Source: Rhineura floridana (taxonomy: Eukaryota > Chordata > Lepidosauria > Squamata > Rhineuridae). Taken from it: a stretch of 64,000 bases of DNA. The stretch covers positions 46,777,399-46,841,398 of the forward strand of contig NC_084481.1 of NCBI RefSeq assembly GCF_030035675.1, in the 5' to 3' direction. The position numbers and the translations under genes are program-made. This document shows positions 46,144 through 57,232 of the stretch, one piece after another; the first letter of the stretch is position 1, and each line of letters begins with the position of its first letter. The notes below the pieces were generated by a model. The model worked only from the letters and a program-made list of their open reading frames with translations, did not search any database and had not been told where the DNA came from.

Positions 46144-46619
46144 TGTGTATTAAGAGGGCTCAAGGTCTAGTTAGAATCACACATCTCACAATTGCCAGTG
46201 GAAACCTTTGTGCTAGGCTTATCCAAAGCCAATTTGGGGATACAGGAAAGTACCTCTAAAGTCTTATTGAGGGATCCACGATAAAACTTAATAGATTGGA
46301 AAGTTAGATAAATTTAAATGAAACAGGTCAAGCAATTCAAGACTAGTTAGTAAGATAGTATTATATGCACAATTTATAGCATGTTTTTTTTAAAAATCTG
46401 AATGAAGATGGAGGAGTTCACTAGTGTTCACAAGGCAGAGAGTAGCCCATTTTCTGAGTTGATACGATTGTCTTGCTTAGGATGTCTTGTGGATCTCCCA
46501 CAGGCGATGTTTTGCATGAAAGTAGCCTTTATTAACCATGGCTGTGTGTAGCTTATTTTGGGCATGCACTTGTAGAATATGGTGTGATCAGTAACACTTC
46601 AAATTCTTACAGCCTATTT
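46144..46619. other. No feature recognised
   Basis: Nothing assignable was found. Confidence 0.4.
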
Positions 46620-46712
46620 TTAATGTATAGTATACATACTTATGCAGAATTAAGTCCCACTGAGTTCCACGGGTATCTACTCCAAGTAAGCATTCATAGG
46701 ATTGCATCTATA
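46620..46712. repeat. Copy of ~85-bp quasi-palindromic dispersed repeat
   Basis: AAGTCCCACTGAGTTCCACG, CTACTCCAAGTAAGCATTCA and TAGGATTGCATC give the right half of the pattern; the left end is diverged. Confidence 0.5.
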
Positions 46713-46827
46713 CATGTATTTCATCTTCTTCTAATTTGTATTGGGTAGCATTGCTAATTTGTGTGTCAAAAGCATTTTATTATTTTTTTAAAAAAGTAGA
46801 TAGGGACATTTGCATTTTATCTATCTA

Positions 46828-47757
46828 TTGTTGTTATTGTTATGTGCCTTCGTTGACTACGACACACGGCAACCCTATGAATCTGCGACCTCCAATAGCA
46901 TCTGTTATAAACCATCCTGTTCAGATCTTGTAAGCTCAGGTCTGTGGCTTCCTTTATGGAATCAAACCATCTCTTGTTTGGTCTTCCTTTTTTTCTACTC
47001 CCGTTTTTCTCAGCATTATTGTCTTTTCTAGTGAATCATGTCTTCTCATGATGTGTCCAAAGTATGATAATCTCAGTTTCATCATTTTAGCTTCTAGTGA
47101 CAGATCTGGTTTAATTTGTTCTAACACCCAATTATTTGTCTTTTTCACAGTTCATGGTATCCGCAAAGCTCTCCTCCAACACCACATTTCAAATGAGTTA
47201 ATTTTTCTCTTACCACTTTTTTCACTGTCCAAATTTCACATCCATACATAGAGATTGGGAATACCATGGTCTGAATGATCATGACTTTGGTGTTCAGTGA
47301 TACATCTTTGCATTTGAGGAGCTTTTCTAGTTCTCTCATGGCTGCCCTCCCCAGTTCTAGCCTTCTTCTAATTTCTTTACTATTGTCTCTATTGTGGTTA
47401 ATGATTGTGCCATTATATTGATAATCCTTGACAAGTTCAATGTCCTCACTGTCAACATTAAAGTTACATAAATCTTCTGTTGTCTACTTGATGTTCAGCT
47501 GCAGTCCTGCTTTTGTGCTTTCCTCTTTAACTTTCAATAGCATTAGTTTCAAATCATTACTGGTTTCTGTTAGTACTGTAGTATGGTATCGTCTGCATAT
47601 CTGAAATTAGTGATATTTCTCCCTCCAGTTTTCACACCTCTTTCATATTGGTCCAATCCCACCTTCCATATGATATGTTCTGCATATAGATTAAATAAAT
47701 AGGGTGATAAAATACACCCGTCTCACACCCTTTCCGATGGGGAACCAATTGGTTTCT
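46828..47757 (-). mobile_element. Bov-B LINE 3' fragment (930 bp)
   Basis: The reversed 3' end starts TTGTTGTTATTGTTATGTGC. On the minus strand the reverse transcriptase part includes the active-site box YADDT (near 47588..47602), DIELVKDYQYNGTIINHNRD, MRELEKLLKCKDVSLNTKVM, MVFPISMYGCEIWTVKK and LRLSYFGHIMRRHDSLEKT. These are typical of the Bov-B (RTE) C-terminus. Several stops show a dead copy. Confidence 0.88.
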
Positions 47758-48115
47758 CCATTTATCTATATGCTATATTTATTTATCTATATGCTTTGCT
47801 TCTCCATCTATATAAGACCTTCAAAGCAGCTACATATCTTTTATGATAATAAGAAATGTGGAAATGAAATATCTCAAACGACCTCCTTGTTTTACTGTTC
47901 TGTAGTATTCATAAACTGTGCCTTTTAGGTATAGTTGTGGTCCCTTTTGAACTGAAATCTTAAATTGAATTGTGGACCACCTCAAAGACCCACCATCCCC
48001 ACCTTAGAAACAGTTCTAGGGGCCATGTACTGATGTATATTTTTGTGAATAGCTGGAATGTGTGAAAAGAGAAAAAGAAAAGGGCAGCAAGGATTCTGTG
48101 CTTGTAATAGCTGCA
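47758..48115. other. No feature recognised
   Basis: AT-rich sequence with a TTTATCTATATGCT repeat at the left edge. Nothing else is assigned. Confidence 0.4.
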
Positions 48116-48320
48116 TGACAGGCAGATAACCCTCAACATGATGCTGGGAAAAACAGAAGGGAGCAGAAAAAGAGGAAGGCCAAACAAGAGATGGATTGAT
48201 TTCATAAACGAAGCCACAGACCTGAACTTACAAAATCTGATTTACAACAGATGCTGTTGGAGGTCGCTGTTTAATAGGGTCACCATAAGTCGAAATCCAC
48301 TAAAAGGCACATAACAACTA
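48116..48320 (+). mobile_element. Bov-B LINE 3' end
   Basis: CTCAACATGATGCTGGGAAA, AGAGGAAGGCCAAACAAGAG, GAAGCCACAGACCTGAACTT and the terminal AAAGGCACATAACAACT. This is the plus-strand partner of the copies at 8427 and 46828. Confidence 0.85.
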
Positions 48321-48331
48321 TATAAATGTAA

Positions 48332-48512
48332 ATGTACTGCCTGCAGGTCAATTCTGACTTATGGCAACCCTATGAATAGGGTTTTCATGAGGCTGAGAGG
48401 CAGTGACTGGCCCAAGGTCACCCAGTGAGCTTCATGGTTCTGTGGGGATTCAAACCCTGGTCTCCCAGGTTGTAGTCCAACACCTTAACCACTACACCAC
48501 ACTGGCTCTATA
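48332..48512 (-). mobile_element. tRNA-derived SINE with Bov-B-like tail (internally shortened)
   Basis: Reversed SINE from TACTGCCTGCAGGTCAATTC to ACTACACCACACTGGCTC. The stretch between TTTTCATG and AGGCTGAGAGGCAG seen in other copies is missing (about 35 bp). It lies next to a Bov-B 3' end of opposite strand. Confidence 0.85.
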
Positions 48513-50132
48513 ACTATATATATATATATGCAGTCTGCCAGTTGTTTGTGTCCATGCTTTATTAATTTTTAATGGCGTGTTCCTTAAGACATTTTTAACA
48601 CTCTGAAAAATAGTAATTCTGTCACCTGTTGCTTTTCTGCCTGTGACAGTGTCAGTCCACACAGGATGTGAGTTAGTGTTGTCCAATTCAAACTAAGGGG
48701 GTTCATTTATGCTTACTTGGAAACAGAAGCATTGAGACAGAAAAACAATCCTTCGCAAATGTACAATTATGGCAAGGATATGTCAGGGGGTCAGTAATCA
48801 GGAACTAATACGTTAATTTCCTCTATGACTTCTTCATGCGTCTCATCTGCTTCTCTCATAAGATACAACAAAATGGCTCTGTACCATGATGTATGTGATA
48901 AATGGTTGACATCTCTTCCTGCAGTCCTGAGTATATTGTACATATATGTACTCAATTTCTTGCTATTTATGTAACAGTATATTTTATTATTTGTAGTTAT
49001 TTATTCTGAAAATAAAACCATAACAAAAAAACACTAATGTCTTTAGTGAAGTACCTAAGTTTATGGCATTATACATTCTGTCTTTAATGTATCACAAGCC
49101 TCTTGTTTTCAGAAAAGGTTGTCTTGTCTGTGAAGACCCTATAAAGTTTTGCCCTGCTAAAGAACACCTTTTTCCAAATCCTTGCCTACACAGCAATGTT
49201 GTAAGCAGAATCTACTTCCAAATCCTTATCTGCAGAGCAACCAACAAATCCATTTTATTAACTTTTTTATGGTATGCATATGGAATGCTTTAACATGACT
49301 TTTCCCTGTGCTCTATTTGATCAGTAATCAAGATTCTATTATTATCATTTGTTCTCATCTGTGCTGCTGTTGATGTCCAGTATTATTTTGACATAACCTT
49401 CAAAAATCTGTCAGCATTAAGCAAAATTAAAGCAGTTGTCTTTCAGAATATGGTTTCAATTACATTTTTAATAAGTGAATGTAGTATAACCCAATTAAGG
49501 AAGATAGCAAGACCATTAAGAAAAAGAGTACTATACCTAAGGAAAACACATATATGCTAGCTTTCAGGAGCTTTGTGAAAACGAGGAAGGTACAAATACT
49601 GCTCCATATTGGTAAGACTAGAAACTCAGTGTTGCTGGGAAGGCATGACAAAAAGCTTCTATTTGGATTTACCTATACGATTGACAACGCTTGCAGGAGA
49701 AATGTTATAGCTCAAAAACAATGGCTGCTTTTCTGTAGCTGTCATCATGCCTTCATGTAACTGGAGAAGTGGAAAAAGACTGTATCTAACTTGTTTCAGG
49801 CTTTTAAATCTGCAGTTTCCCAGCCGCTGGAGCAGTCCTGAATCATATGCGCATTGAATCATATGCGCATCTGTTAGCAGTTGAGAGAACTACATGAAAA
49901 ACCTAAGTACCTTTACTGTTACACATGTCCAGCTAACTAAAATGTGTTCAAACAAGAATGTTACCTTGATGTGCATAAAACCCATTGCCTGGGCTGGTAT
50001 GAAAAAGCAAATATCCATGCTGATGCAAAATGGAAATATGCCCCTGTGACCTCACTGGAAATTTAATGATTCTGAAAATCCCACACATTTGGCTTCTTCA
50101 TTCAGACCTAGATTGCAACCACACTAATAGCC
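48513..50132. other. No feature recognised
   Basis: A (TA)n run at about 48518..48532 is followed by about 1.6 kb without a recognised gene or repeat. Confidence 0.4.
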
Positions 50133-50434
50133 AGGCATTGGCTCCAATATAATTCACGAATAGGCAAAAAACCTTGCAGTTTAAGAACGTACCTATAGCC
50201 TAAAGATATTTCTATCAAACTTTAAAAAGCAGGGAAATTGGGCAGCTATAGTGAATGCACCAGGGGAACAGGAGACCTGACCTCCTCTCTGAGATATTAG
50301 ACTGCCCTACAAATTTGTCAAAATGCCAACACCATTTGGGTTGGTCTTTCACAGTCCAATCCACTTCCTGTGTAGCTTGGAAGAATTTGGTAACATGTGC
50401 CTCTGAGCATATGGTGAGTGGTGGCAACACCTGC
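50133..50434 (+). repeat. Interspersed repeat; left arm of a 97-bp inverted pair
   Basis: The last 97 bp (50338..50434) are inverted at 51225..51321 with three mismatches by eye. The upstream 200 bp (CAAGGTTTTTT-type reversed end, GGGCAGCTATAGTGAATGCA) probably belong to the same element. The family is not recognised. Confidence 0.6.
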
Positions 50435-51224
50435 CATCTCCAACGATGGAGAACTATATTTTTGTATGTTTGTTGGTGTTCTTCTTACTTTGCTTCTTTC
50501 CTGTGTTACTAATGTTTCTACTGAGAATCTAATCTAGAAAATTTTATTTCCCTCATTATTCATCCCAGAAATCTGTGTCAAATTTATTTTCATTAATTTC
50601 AAAGTCTTTTTATTGGTCAATGTCATATGATGGTGAAGACAGCCTTTTGTGTTTCAAATTGGAGGTTATGTTCTATTTCTATTTTGGGTGCATTAACAGT
50701 TGAATCTGAAACTGCAGTTTGATGTAAAATCAGACTGATTACAATGTGTTGCTAGTTCAGCAATGACTCTAGCTGTTGGAAAAAAAGAGGATGCATGTTT
50801 TCAGCCTGCTATGTTTAAACCACTTTATTTAAGGCAAGGTGGGCATGGTCAATTAAAAACATACAGCACACCTAGAATTTTTCTAGAATATATTTCACCT
50901 CCCACTGTTTTATCTTGTGCAAACTGACACATTCCTGAGGTCCACTGGAGACTATTCTGCAGAAGTCAGTGCCATTATTCCACAATCATGTTTGGAGTGT
51001 TTTTAGTGTAAATTTTGCAAGGTGTTGCTGTACTTCACATATTCATAGAAATAAAAGCAAAAGAAAATGATTTCCTATAGGAAACTTCACTAAAATGGCA
51101 AAGTAAATCAGACATATTTAAAGTGACCATCTGAACTATATCAACTGTTTTAATAATGTTGCTTCCTCCCTGCTAAAACAAGATCAGCACAGCACGTGTC
51201 TTCTTTATATTATTTGGGCTGATT
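50435..51224. other. Spacer between inverted arms; no gene recognised
   Basis: About 790 bp of AT-rich sequence between the two inverted copies. No transposase or other coding signature is seen. Confidence 0.45.
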
Positions 51225-51321
51225 GCAGGTGTTGCCACCACTCGCCATATGCTCAGAGGCACATGTTACCAAACTCTTCCAAGCAACACAGGAAGTGGAT
51301 TGGACTGTGAAAGACCAACCC
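51225..51321 (-). repeat. Right arm of the 97-bp inverted pair
   Basis: Complement of 50338..50434 at about 97% identity. The repeat is cut off to the right, so it may be a truncated second insertion rather than a transposon end. Confidence 0.65.
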
Positions 51322-51348
51322 AATCATGCTTAAGATAGGTAAAACTGA

Positions 51349-51462
51349 CAATGGGAAGGAGAAAGGGGAGGGGGAGAGGGGATTGGAAGGGGAGGGGGAG
51401 GGAGGGGCAAAGGAAGGGGAAGGGGCAAGAGAGAGGGGATAGGAGGGAGAAGGAAGGGTGGG
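51349..51462. repeat. Polypurine (G/A) tract
   Basis: About 110 bp almost wholly of G and A on the plus strand (GGGAAGGAGAAAGGGGAGGG and similar). The proline/serine-rich frame on the other strand is a composition artefact. Confidence 0.8.
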
Positions 51463-51524
51463 TTTGGTCATTTGCATAATTTTTGAGTTCAAGGGGATTT
51501 ATTTCTGTGGAATCATGTTTGAAA

Positions 51525-51723
51525 ACGGAAATGGACTGCCTTCAAGTCGACTGGACTTATGGCAACCCTTTGAATAGGGTTTTCATGCTAAATGGTATTC
51601 AGATGTGGTTTTACCATTGCCTTCCTCTGAGGCTGAGAGGCAGTGACTGGCCCAAGGTCACCCAATGAGCTTCATGGCTGTGGGGATTTGAACCCTGGTC
51701 TCCAATGCCGTAGTCCAACACTG
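51525..51723 (-). mobile_element. tRNA-derived SINE with Bov-B-like tail
   Basis: Reversed SINE: ATGGACTGCCTTCAAGTCGA, GAGGCTGAGAGGCAGTGACT, ATTTGAACCCTGGTCTCC and CGTAGTCCAACACTG. The distal head is truncated. Confidence 0.85.
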
Positions 51724-51890
51724 ACCTGGGCGAGGGGCAAGATGGGGAAGGGGAGGGGAGGAGATTGTGGGGGTGGGCACTGGGCAGAAGGGAAGCCCCT
51801 TTCCAAAAGGAAAACATTGTGAACAGTATCATTGCTTTTCAGCGTTTCCCCCACCTTTTTATTCTACAGAAGGCACATGTAGCCTCCCAC

Positions 51891-52228
51891 TAGGGTTGCC
51901 AGGTTCAGGACCTGAGACTGATCCTGTATCTTTAGGAGAAGAGAAAGTCAGCCAAGTGCAGGTGTTCTTGCAACATTGTAATGGGAAAAACCACAAGGTG
52001 GAATTCTCTCTTCCCCCTGCACAACTTTTAAAGATACAGAAGACCTCTTGGAGGCTGGGCCTGGCAACCCAGAGGTCTTCTGTATCTTTCAAACTTATGC
52101 AGGGGGAAGGGAGAATGCCACTTTGTGGTTTTTCCCATTACAGTGTTGCAAGAACAGCTGCAATTGGCTGACTTTCGCTTCTCCTAAAGATACAGGATCA
52201 GTCTCAGGCCCTGAACCTGGCAACCCTA
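51891..52228. mobile_element. 338-bp hairpin hAT-type MITE, copy C
   Basis: TAGGGTTGCCAGGTTCAGGA to CCTGAACCTGGCAACCCTA, with a perfect target octamer CCTCCCAC at 51883..51890 and 52229..52236. Same arms as copies A and B. Confidence 0.92.
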
Positions 52229-52260
52229 CCTCCCACCCAAATTTAAAACAAAGCTGTCCC

Positions 52261-52532
52261 TGGCCACATCCACACCAGGCCTCTATTACACTTTGGACAA
52301 TCATGGCTTCTCTCAAAGAATCCTGGGAAATGTAGTTAATGAAGGGTGCTGAGAGTTGCTAGGAGATGCCCTGTTCCTCTCACAGACCTTCAGTCAGAGT
52401 GGTTGACTGTTAAACCATTCTCTCAGGGGAATAGGAGTCTCCTCTCAGCACCCTTCACAAACTACACTTCCCAGGATTCTTTGAGGGAAGCCATGACTGT
52501 CTCAAGTGAAATCAAAGTCTGGTGTGGCCCAC
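52261..52532. mobile_element. Palindromic MITE, CATGGCTTCCC family
   Basis: Left arm TGGCCACATCCACACCAGGC, ACAATCATGGCTTCTCTCAA, AGAATCCTGGGAAATGTAGT. Right arm ACTACACTTCCCAGGATTCT, GGAAGCCATGACTGTCTCAA, GTCTGGTGTGGCCCA. About 270 bp, non-coding. Confidence 0.75.
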
Positions 52533-53207
52533 TGATTAGCCAAGCTCAGCAGCTGTGAGGATTTTAGAACACTGACAGTTTGTTCTTACTGAGCATGCCC
52601 CGCGTTATCATTGGCTTCAAGCCAAAAGTTCTTAAATTAATTAAAAATCAGCCAGGCATTTTTTTACCTTTTAAACTGCAGAAGATGAATGTCAGTGTAT
52701 GGGGCAAGGTCAGTATTAGGATTACAGGTACTCTGTGAACATGGCTGATTTTTACTGAATTTCAACACATTATGAGAACTCAGAAAAAAAGTCCAAAAGG
52801 GCTCTGGGTTTCCCCCCCTCTTTTTAGACTTTGAACTGTCTATTTCCTCTGACTGTTTTGTGCATCGCCATTAAAATTGACAGGGTTATTAGGCAAGCGC
52901 TTCTGAGTTCAGGACTGTAAGTTTGGTAAGGTTTTATTTTGAAATGAGCTTATGGGAAGCATCAGAATGGCATGGGGGTATTTTCAATTTAACATTGCGG
53001 AATGTGAAAAATCCACACTGGCTATAGTATACAGCAACTCTCGTGGCTGTATAATATTCAGTGCAGTTTGTTAATTAAAGCTCTTGAAATTGGTGTTTGG
53101 TGTATCTTATATTTTCCCTAGTGCTTTTCAATGGCTATAAATGGTTTTGCCAGATTCACAGTACAAACCAGTGTACCGTTCAATAGGGCCTACTCCTAAG
53201 TGTGCAT
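52533..53207. other. No feature recognised
   Basis: Nothing assignable was found. Confidence 0.4.
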
Positions 53208-53302
53208 AAACCTAAAGCTACAATTCTATTCACACTAGGAACTAGCCCCATTCAGTACAGTGGGACTGAATTCTGAGCAAACCTGTATAGAATTGCACTG
53301 CA
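53208..53302. repeat. Copy of ~85-bp quasi-palindromic dispersed repeat
   Basis: CTACAATTCTATTCACACTA, CCCCATTCAGTACAGTGGGA, TTCTGAGCAAACCTGTATAG and AATTGCACTGC. A second, more diverged copy lies at about 53586..53680. Confidence 0.55.
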
Positions 53303-53726
53303 CAACTTTTTTGCTGGGTTCAGAACTTGAGGTGCAATGACTGGATGAATATGCAACTCTTGAATTTCATGGGAACCATGCCAGAAAATAGGGCAGTAAC
53401 ACTATTAAAAACCAAAGTGCACTTTTAAAAGATGTGCTTCATGACAGCTATCCAACCCTTGTAATACATAAATGTGCCTATCTAGTTAAGCACAGGTGTA
53501 ATGCACAGGATAAGCCATGTGCATGGATCACCATTGTCCCTCAATAATGGAAACGTGTCCCTGGAAAGCAGCATTGCTGGACTCTCTAACAATGCAATCC
53601 TTTACACACTTGCTTGAGAGTAAGATCCACTGAACTGACAGGGCCTTTCTTGCAAGTACACATGGACAGGATTGGTCTGTCAGAATACATGGGCTGTCAG
53701 AGTACAGAATGTGTTATATGTACAAT

Positions 53727-54181
53727 CAGGCCCTCCCTTAGCATGTGCGGGGCCTGGGGCAAAAGCATAGTTGCCCCCCCCACATTCTTTCTCTCTCTCT
53801 ATATGCTTTCCTCCAGGCAGAGGCTTTGTATTTCGGCTGCTAGGAGCTTGCGGCTGCGGCTCCCTTTTTTGCAGCCTCTGTTGGCGGCAGGGCAGCTTTG
53901 TATTTTTTGGCTGTGGCTCCCTTTTTTGCAGCCTTTGTTGTAGACTTGCAGCGTTTCTCGCTGTGAGGTTTTCTCCTTCCCGGCTTGCTACTGCGGCCGT
54001 GAGGAAACCGCCGCTGCACCTCTTTCTCCCGGCTCGTTTCTACGCTCCCCTCAGCTTGCTACTGCGGCCGTGAGGAGGATGCGGCTGCTGCTTTTATATG
54101 CAGATTGCCAAGCACAGGGGGCCCCCAAAGCACAGGGCCCGGGGCAACTGCCCTGCTTCCCGGTGCCTAGGGGCAGCTCTG
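53727..54181. mobile_element. hAT-type element, 455 bp, GC-rich core
   Basis: CAGGCCCTCCCTTAGCATGT at the left and GCCTAGGGGCAGCTCTG at the right form loosely inverted ends. A perfect 8-bp duplication TGTACAAT lies at 53719..53726 and 54182..54189. Inside, CTTGCTACTGCGGCCGTGAG occurs twice (about 53983 and 54055) and GGCTCCCTTTTTTGCAGCCT twice (about 53859 and 53915). Open frames there are repeat-driven. Confidence 0.8.
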
Positions 54182-54189
54182 TGTACAAT

Positions 54190-55547
54190 TATGGAACTGA
54201 TTTCTGGGATGGTATGAATAAACAAAGCCAGATTAAAGGACAGAAGGGCACTTGTACTAAGCTCCTAGGACCCTTGAAGTATATTGCCATCAAGTTTTTT
54301 TAAAAAAACTAAGTTATACTACTTCTTGTGTAGACACAAAAAGTAAGCATCTGCCACAGAGCAGTATCTACAAGCAGAAATGAGGAAGCCCAATTGTGCT
54401 TGCAGATGACATTTGCCCTCTTATCTGGAAACCTTCACCTCTGATCCTAAATACTGTATGTGGCCATCTGCTGATGTTACTCAACAATGAAGGCATGTCA
54501 CCCTTCATATGTTAAGAAGCACTTTATTATTTCACATTACCAGGGCTGTGCCCCGGAATTGGTAACATGTTCCTGGACTCTTGTATCTGCCACAGTGTCT
54601 GCTTTTGTATGGCCATATTGCTTTTCTTTTTTTAATGTTGATTAATATATGGTAGCTCCATGCCTATGAACATGGCCATTGTTCCTCCATCATGTGAAAG
54701 TGGAGCAGTAGGGAATTTTAAATTATGGGCTACCATATCAGGTGCCATTATTTCTCTGAGCATCTTTATTATAGTATACCTAGCACAACAATGTAATTTA
54801 GATCTGCAAATAAATCAATTTAAATGAGATTGGGGGGAAATAGAATGAATGGGTGTATATAGATGGAAAAGATAATTTACAAGAAAATTAAAGATCCGAC
54901 TGGGGGATTTTGGAGGAAAACAATCACAATGCAATGTTAACCATCACTTCTCAAAAGTTAAACTAGACATGATTCGCTCATAAAGAGAAAGCAAAAGACA
55001 TACACCTACTCTTATCATGTGAGAAATCTTACCTGGAATTCAGGGACTGTCATAAATATTAGTTTTTAAATTTCCATGCCAATGAATTAAACAGTGTAAG
55101 TTATATTGCTAGAAACTTATATTTGATTTAAAAATGGTCCAAGTGCTATTAACAACATTCACAAATGATACTGCAGAGACTAAAAAGGTGTGCTCACTGT
55201 CAAATACAGAAACACACTCAAATGCTAGGCACAACTGTGAGGCCTAGGTTTTAAATGCAGCAGATACTAGAGTACTGAGCTTGTAGTATAGTTGACTGTC
55301 ATATAGATCTAGAATTTCTACATGTGAAATATTGACACTGTATAACTTGCAAAATGAATAAAATAAATGAATGAATAAATAAAATTACATAATACAATAT
55401 CTTGCTTCCATTTTATTGTTGTAGAAACACAGGGGTTCACCAATACTGAAACAAATCCCACAATATTTCTTGCGCACAATGCATTCTCTGTCATGCATGC
55501 TAAATAGTCCACACAACAATCTTCTGCTCCAGAAAGTAACCCTTATA
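54190..55547. other. No feature recognised
   Basis: About 1.36 kb of apparently unique AT-rich intergenic DNA. Confidence 0.4.
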
Positions 55548-55555
55548 GTACTGGC

Positions 55556-55767
55556 CAGTGCTGTGGGGTTGGTACTTCAAACCTTTGACTCCGACTCCTC
55601 TGTTTTTCTACTGTCCGATTCTGACTCCTTCATAAATGGCAAATGTATATTAATAAATTAATATTAATAAATTAATATTAATATTAAAATATTAATTTTA
55701 TTTTGAAGCTGGAGTCGGTACATTTCTACCGACTCCACCCAAAATTGCTTCCGACTCCACAGCCCTG
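55556..55767. mobile_element. Palindromic hAT-type MITE with AT core
   Basis: Ends CAGTGCTGTGGGGTTGGTAC and TTCCGACTCCACAGCCCTG, with GACTCCGACTCC / GGAGTCGGTAC arms around an AATTAATATTAATA core. The octamers GTACTGGC (55548..55555) and CTACTGGC (55768..55775) match at 7 of 8. Confidence 0.85.
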
Positions 55768-55775
55768 CTACTGGC

Positions 55776-56289
55776 ATCTTTCACAAGTGAAACACCCAAA
55801 GTGGGGTCGCGAGGGAGCAAGAACCAAGGGCTTTTGCTCCCTCATATTTACATAGGGAGGATGAAGCTCTTGTGCTCAAGTAATCTAAGAGGTAACAGCC
55901 ACCCCATGGTTAGTTCTGTATTTGCAAATACTTTGGATTAAAAATGTCCTACTTTACCTATACACAAGAACTGAAAGAAAAGTTTTACTGTCCCTTTACT
56001 ACTCACATTGTGCATGACAAGATAATTACAGGAGTAACTGATGTCAGTTAAGCAGTTCCGAGCATGGGCCCCATGGGAGGAAAGGGGGTGCTTGTCCCTC
56101 ACTTTTTGGAACCTATTTCCCCTTTTTGTAAATGAGAGTTACAAGCCACATCATAAAATGCTCATTTATCGCCTTTTTATGCAGCACAACCCTATCTACA
56201 CTTACTCATAAGTAAAATTCTGCTTGCAATATGCAAAGGGACTTGCTTACGCCAAAACAAGGCTGTACACCTACTTGAGAGTAAGTGTG
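55776..56289. other. No gene; diverged quasi-palindrome at right
   Basis: CAGCACAACCCTATCTACAC (56183..) and GTACACCTACTTGAGAGTAAG near 56265 recall the quasi-palindromic repeat in a longer form. Nothing else is assigned. Confidence 0.4.
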
Positions 56290-57125
56290 AAATATGTTTA
56301 TTGATCCAACAACCATTACAAACAATTGAACAAGCATTACAAAACCAGTTATTCCATCTTTGAGCATTTTGGCCCTGGCGTCAATAATAATACTACAAAA
56401 TTTGGCAACATTTAAAATGACATAAAGACTATGTAGTTAAACATACTTTCAAAATAACTTTCTCAGCTCTACTGGGAAACCATTTTAAAATAGGGTGCAA
56501 CAACCTGTCCCTTGCATCCTTATAAAAATTACAGTACAAAAGCATGTGCACTAGACCCTCAACAGCACATGTTCAGAATGTCTGGTCACTAGGTATACCT
56601 TGGAAGCGTCCTTCCATCATCAGAGAGGGCATGGCATTAACCCTCCCCCCTCCCCCCAAAAAGCTCTCACATTCATTGCTAGGAGGAACATTTAGTCCTA
56701 AAACAACAGAGGAGCAGGAGTGATTTGACAAGGCTCTCATAATCTGTCTGTTTTCTCTGCTTGATCAGAAAGTTAGCATACAAACTGTTATGCCTGCACA
56801 GGTCTGCAAAACAAACAAACAAACAAAAAGGCCAAGAGAAGAGGGTTTTTTTGTGACAGAGCTTTTTTTCTATGATGAGATGTATGAATCTTGCATTGTC
56901 AGGCGAACATCCACAGCTTCCCCATAGAACAATCAGATCCAGAAGCTTAGGGTGTGATGCTGAACCAGGCTTGTTAGTGTGCATAAGCCCACTTCCAAAC
57001 TGAGAACTGAGCCAGCCACATAGTTTGGAGTGCCCAGAATAGTTCTCAGTAATAAAGGCTGGGCCCTTTCAATAGAGGGATGCAGGTCCATAACCCACAC
57101 TGCAACTCCATATGAAAAACTGCAA
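56290..57125 (-). mobile_element. LINE fragment, reverse transcriptase C-terminal region (R4-like?)
   Basis: The minus strand at about 57096..56870 reads YGVAVWVMDLHPSIERAQPL, LLRTILGTPNYVAG, SVLSLEVGLCTLTSLVQHHT and LFYGEAVDVRLTMQDSYI with one stop. The ILGTP...LEVGL pattern is typical of the region after the reverse transcriptase in several LINE clades, R4/Dong among them. The 3' part is badly decayed. The clade is uncertain. Confidence 0.5.
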
Positions 57126-57232
57126 TGAGATTCTCAAAACCCTTGATGCCCATCTGAGGCAAGGATTAATTCACAACAGTCTGATAATTATAAATGCCTC
57201 TTCTGAATGAATCATAGCAGGAAAAGCTTCTC

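Noticed and set aside
51253-51492. Proline/serine-rich minus-strand frame over the purine tract
   Set aside because: It is a direct translation of a low-complexity polypyrimidine strand.
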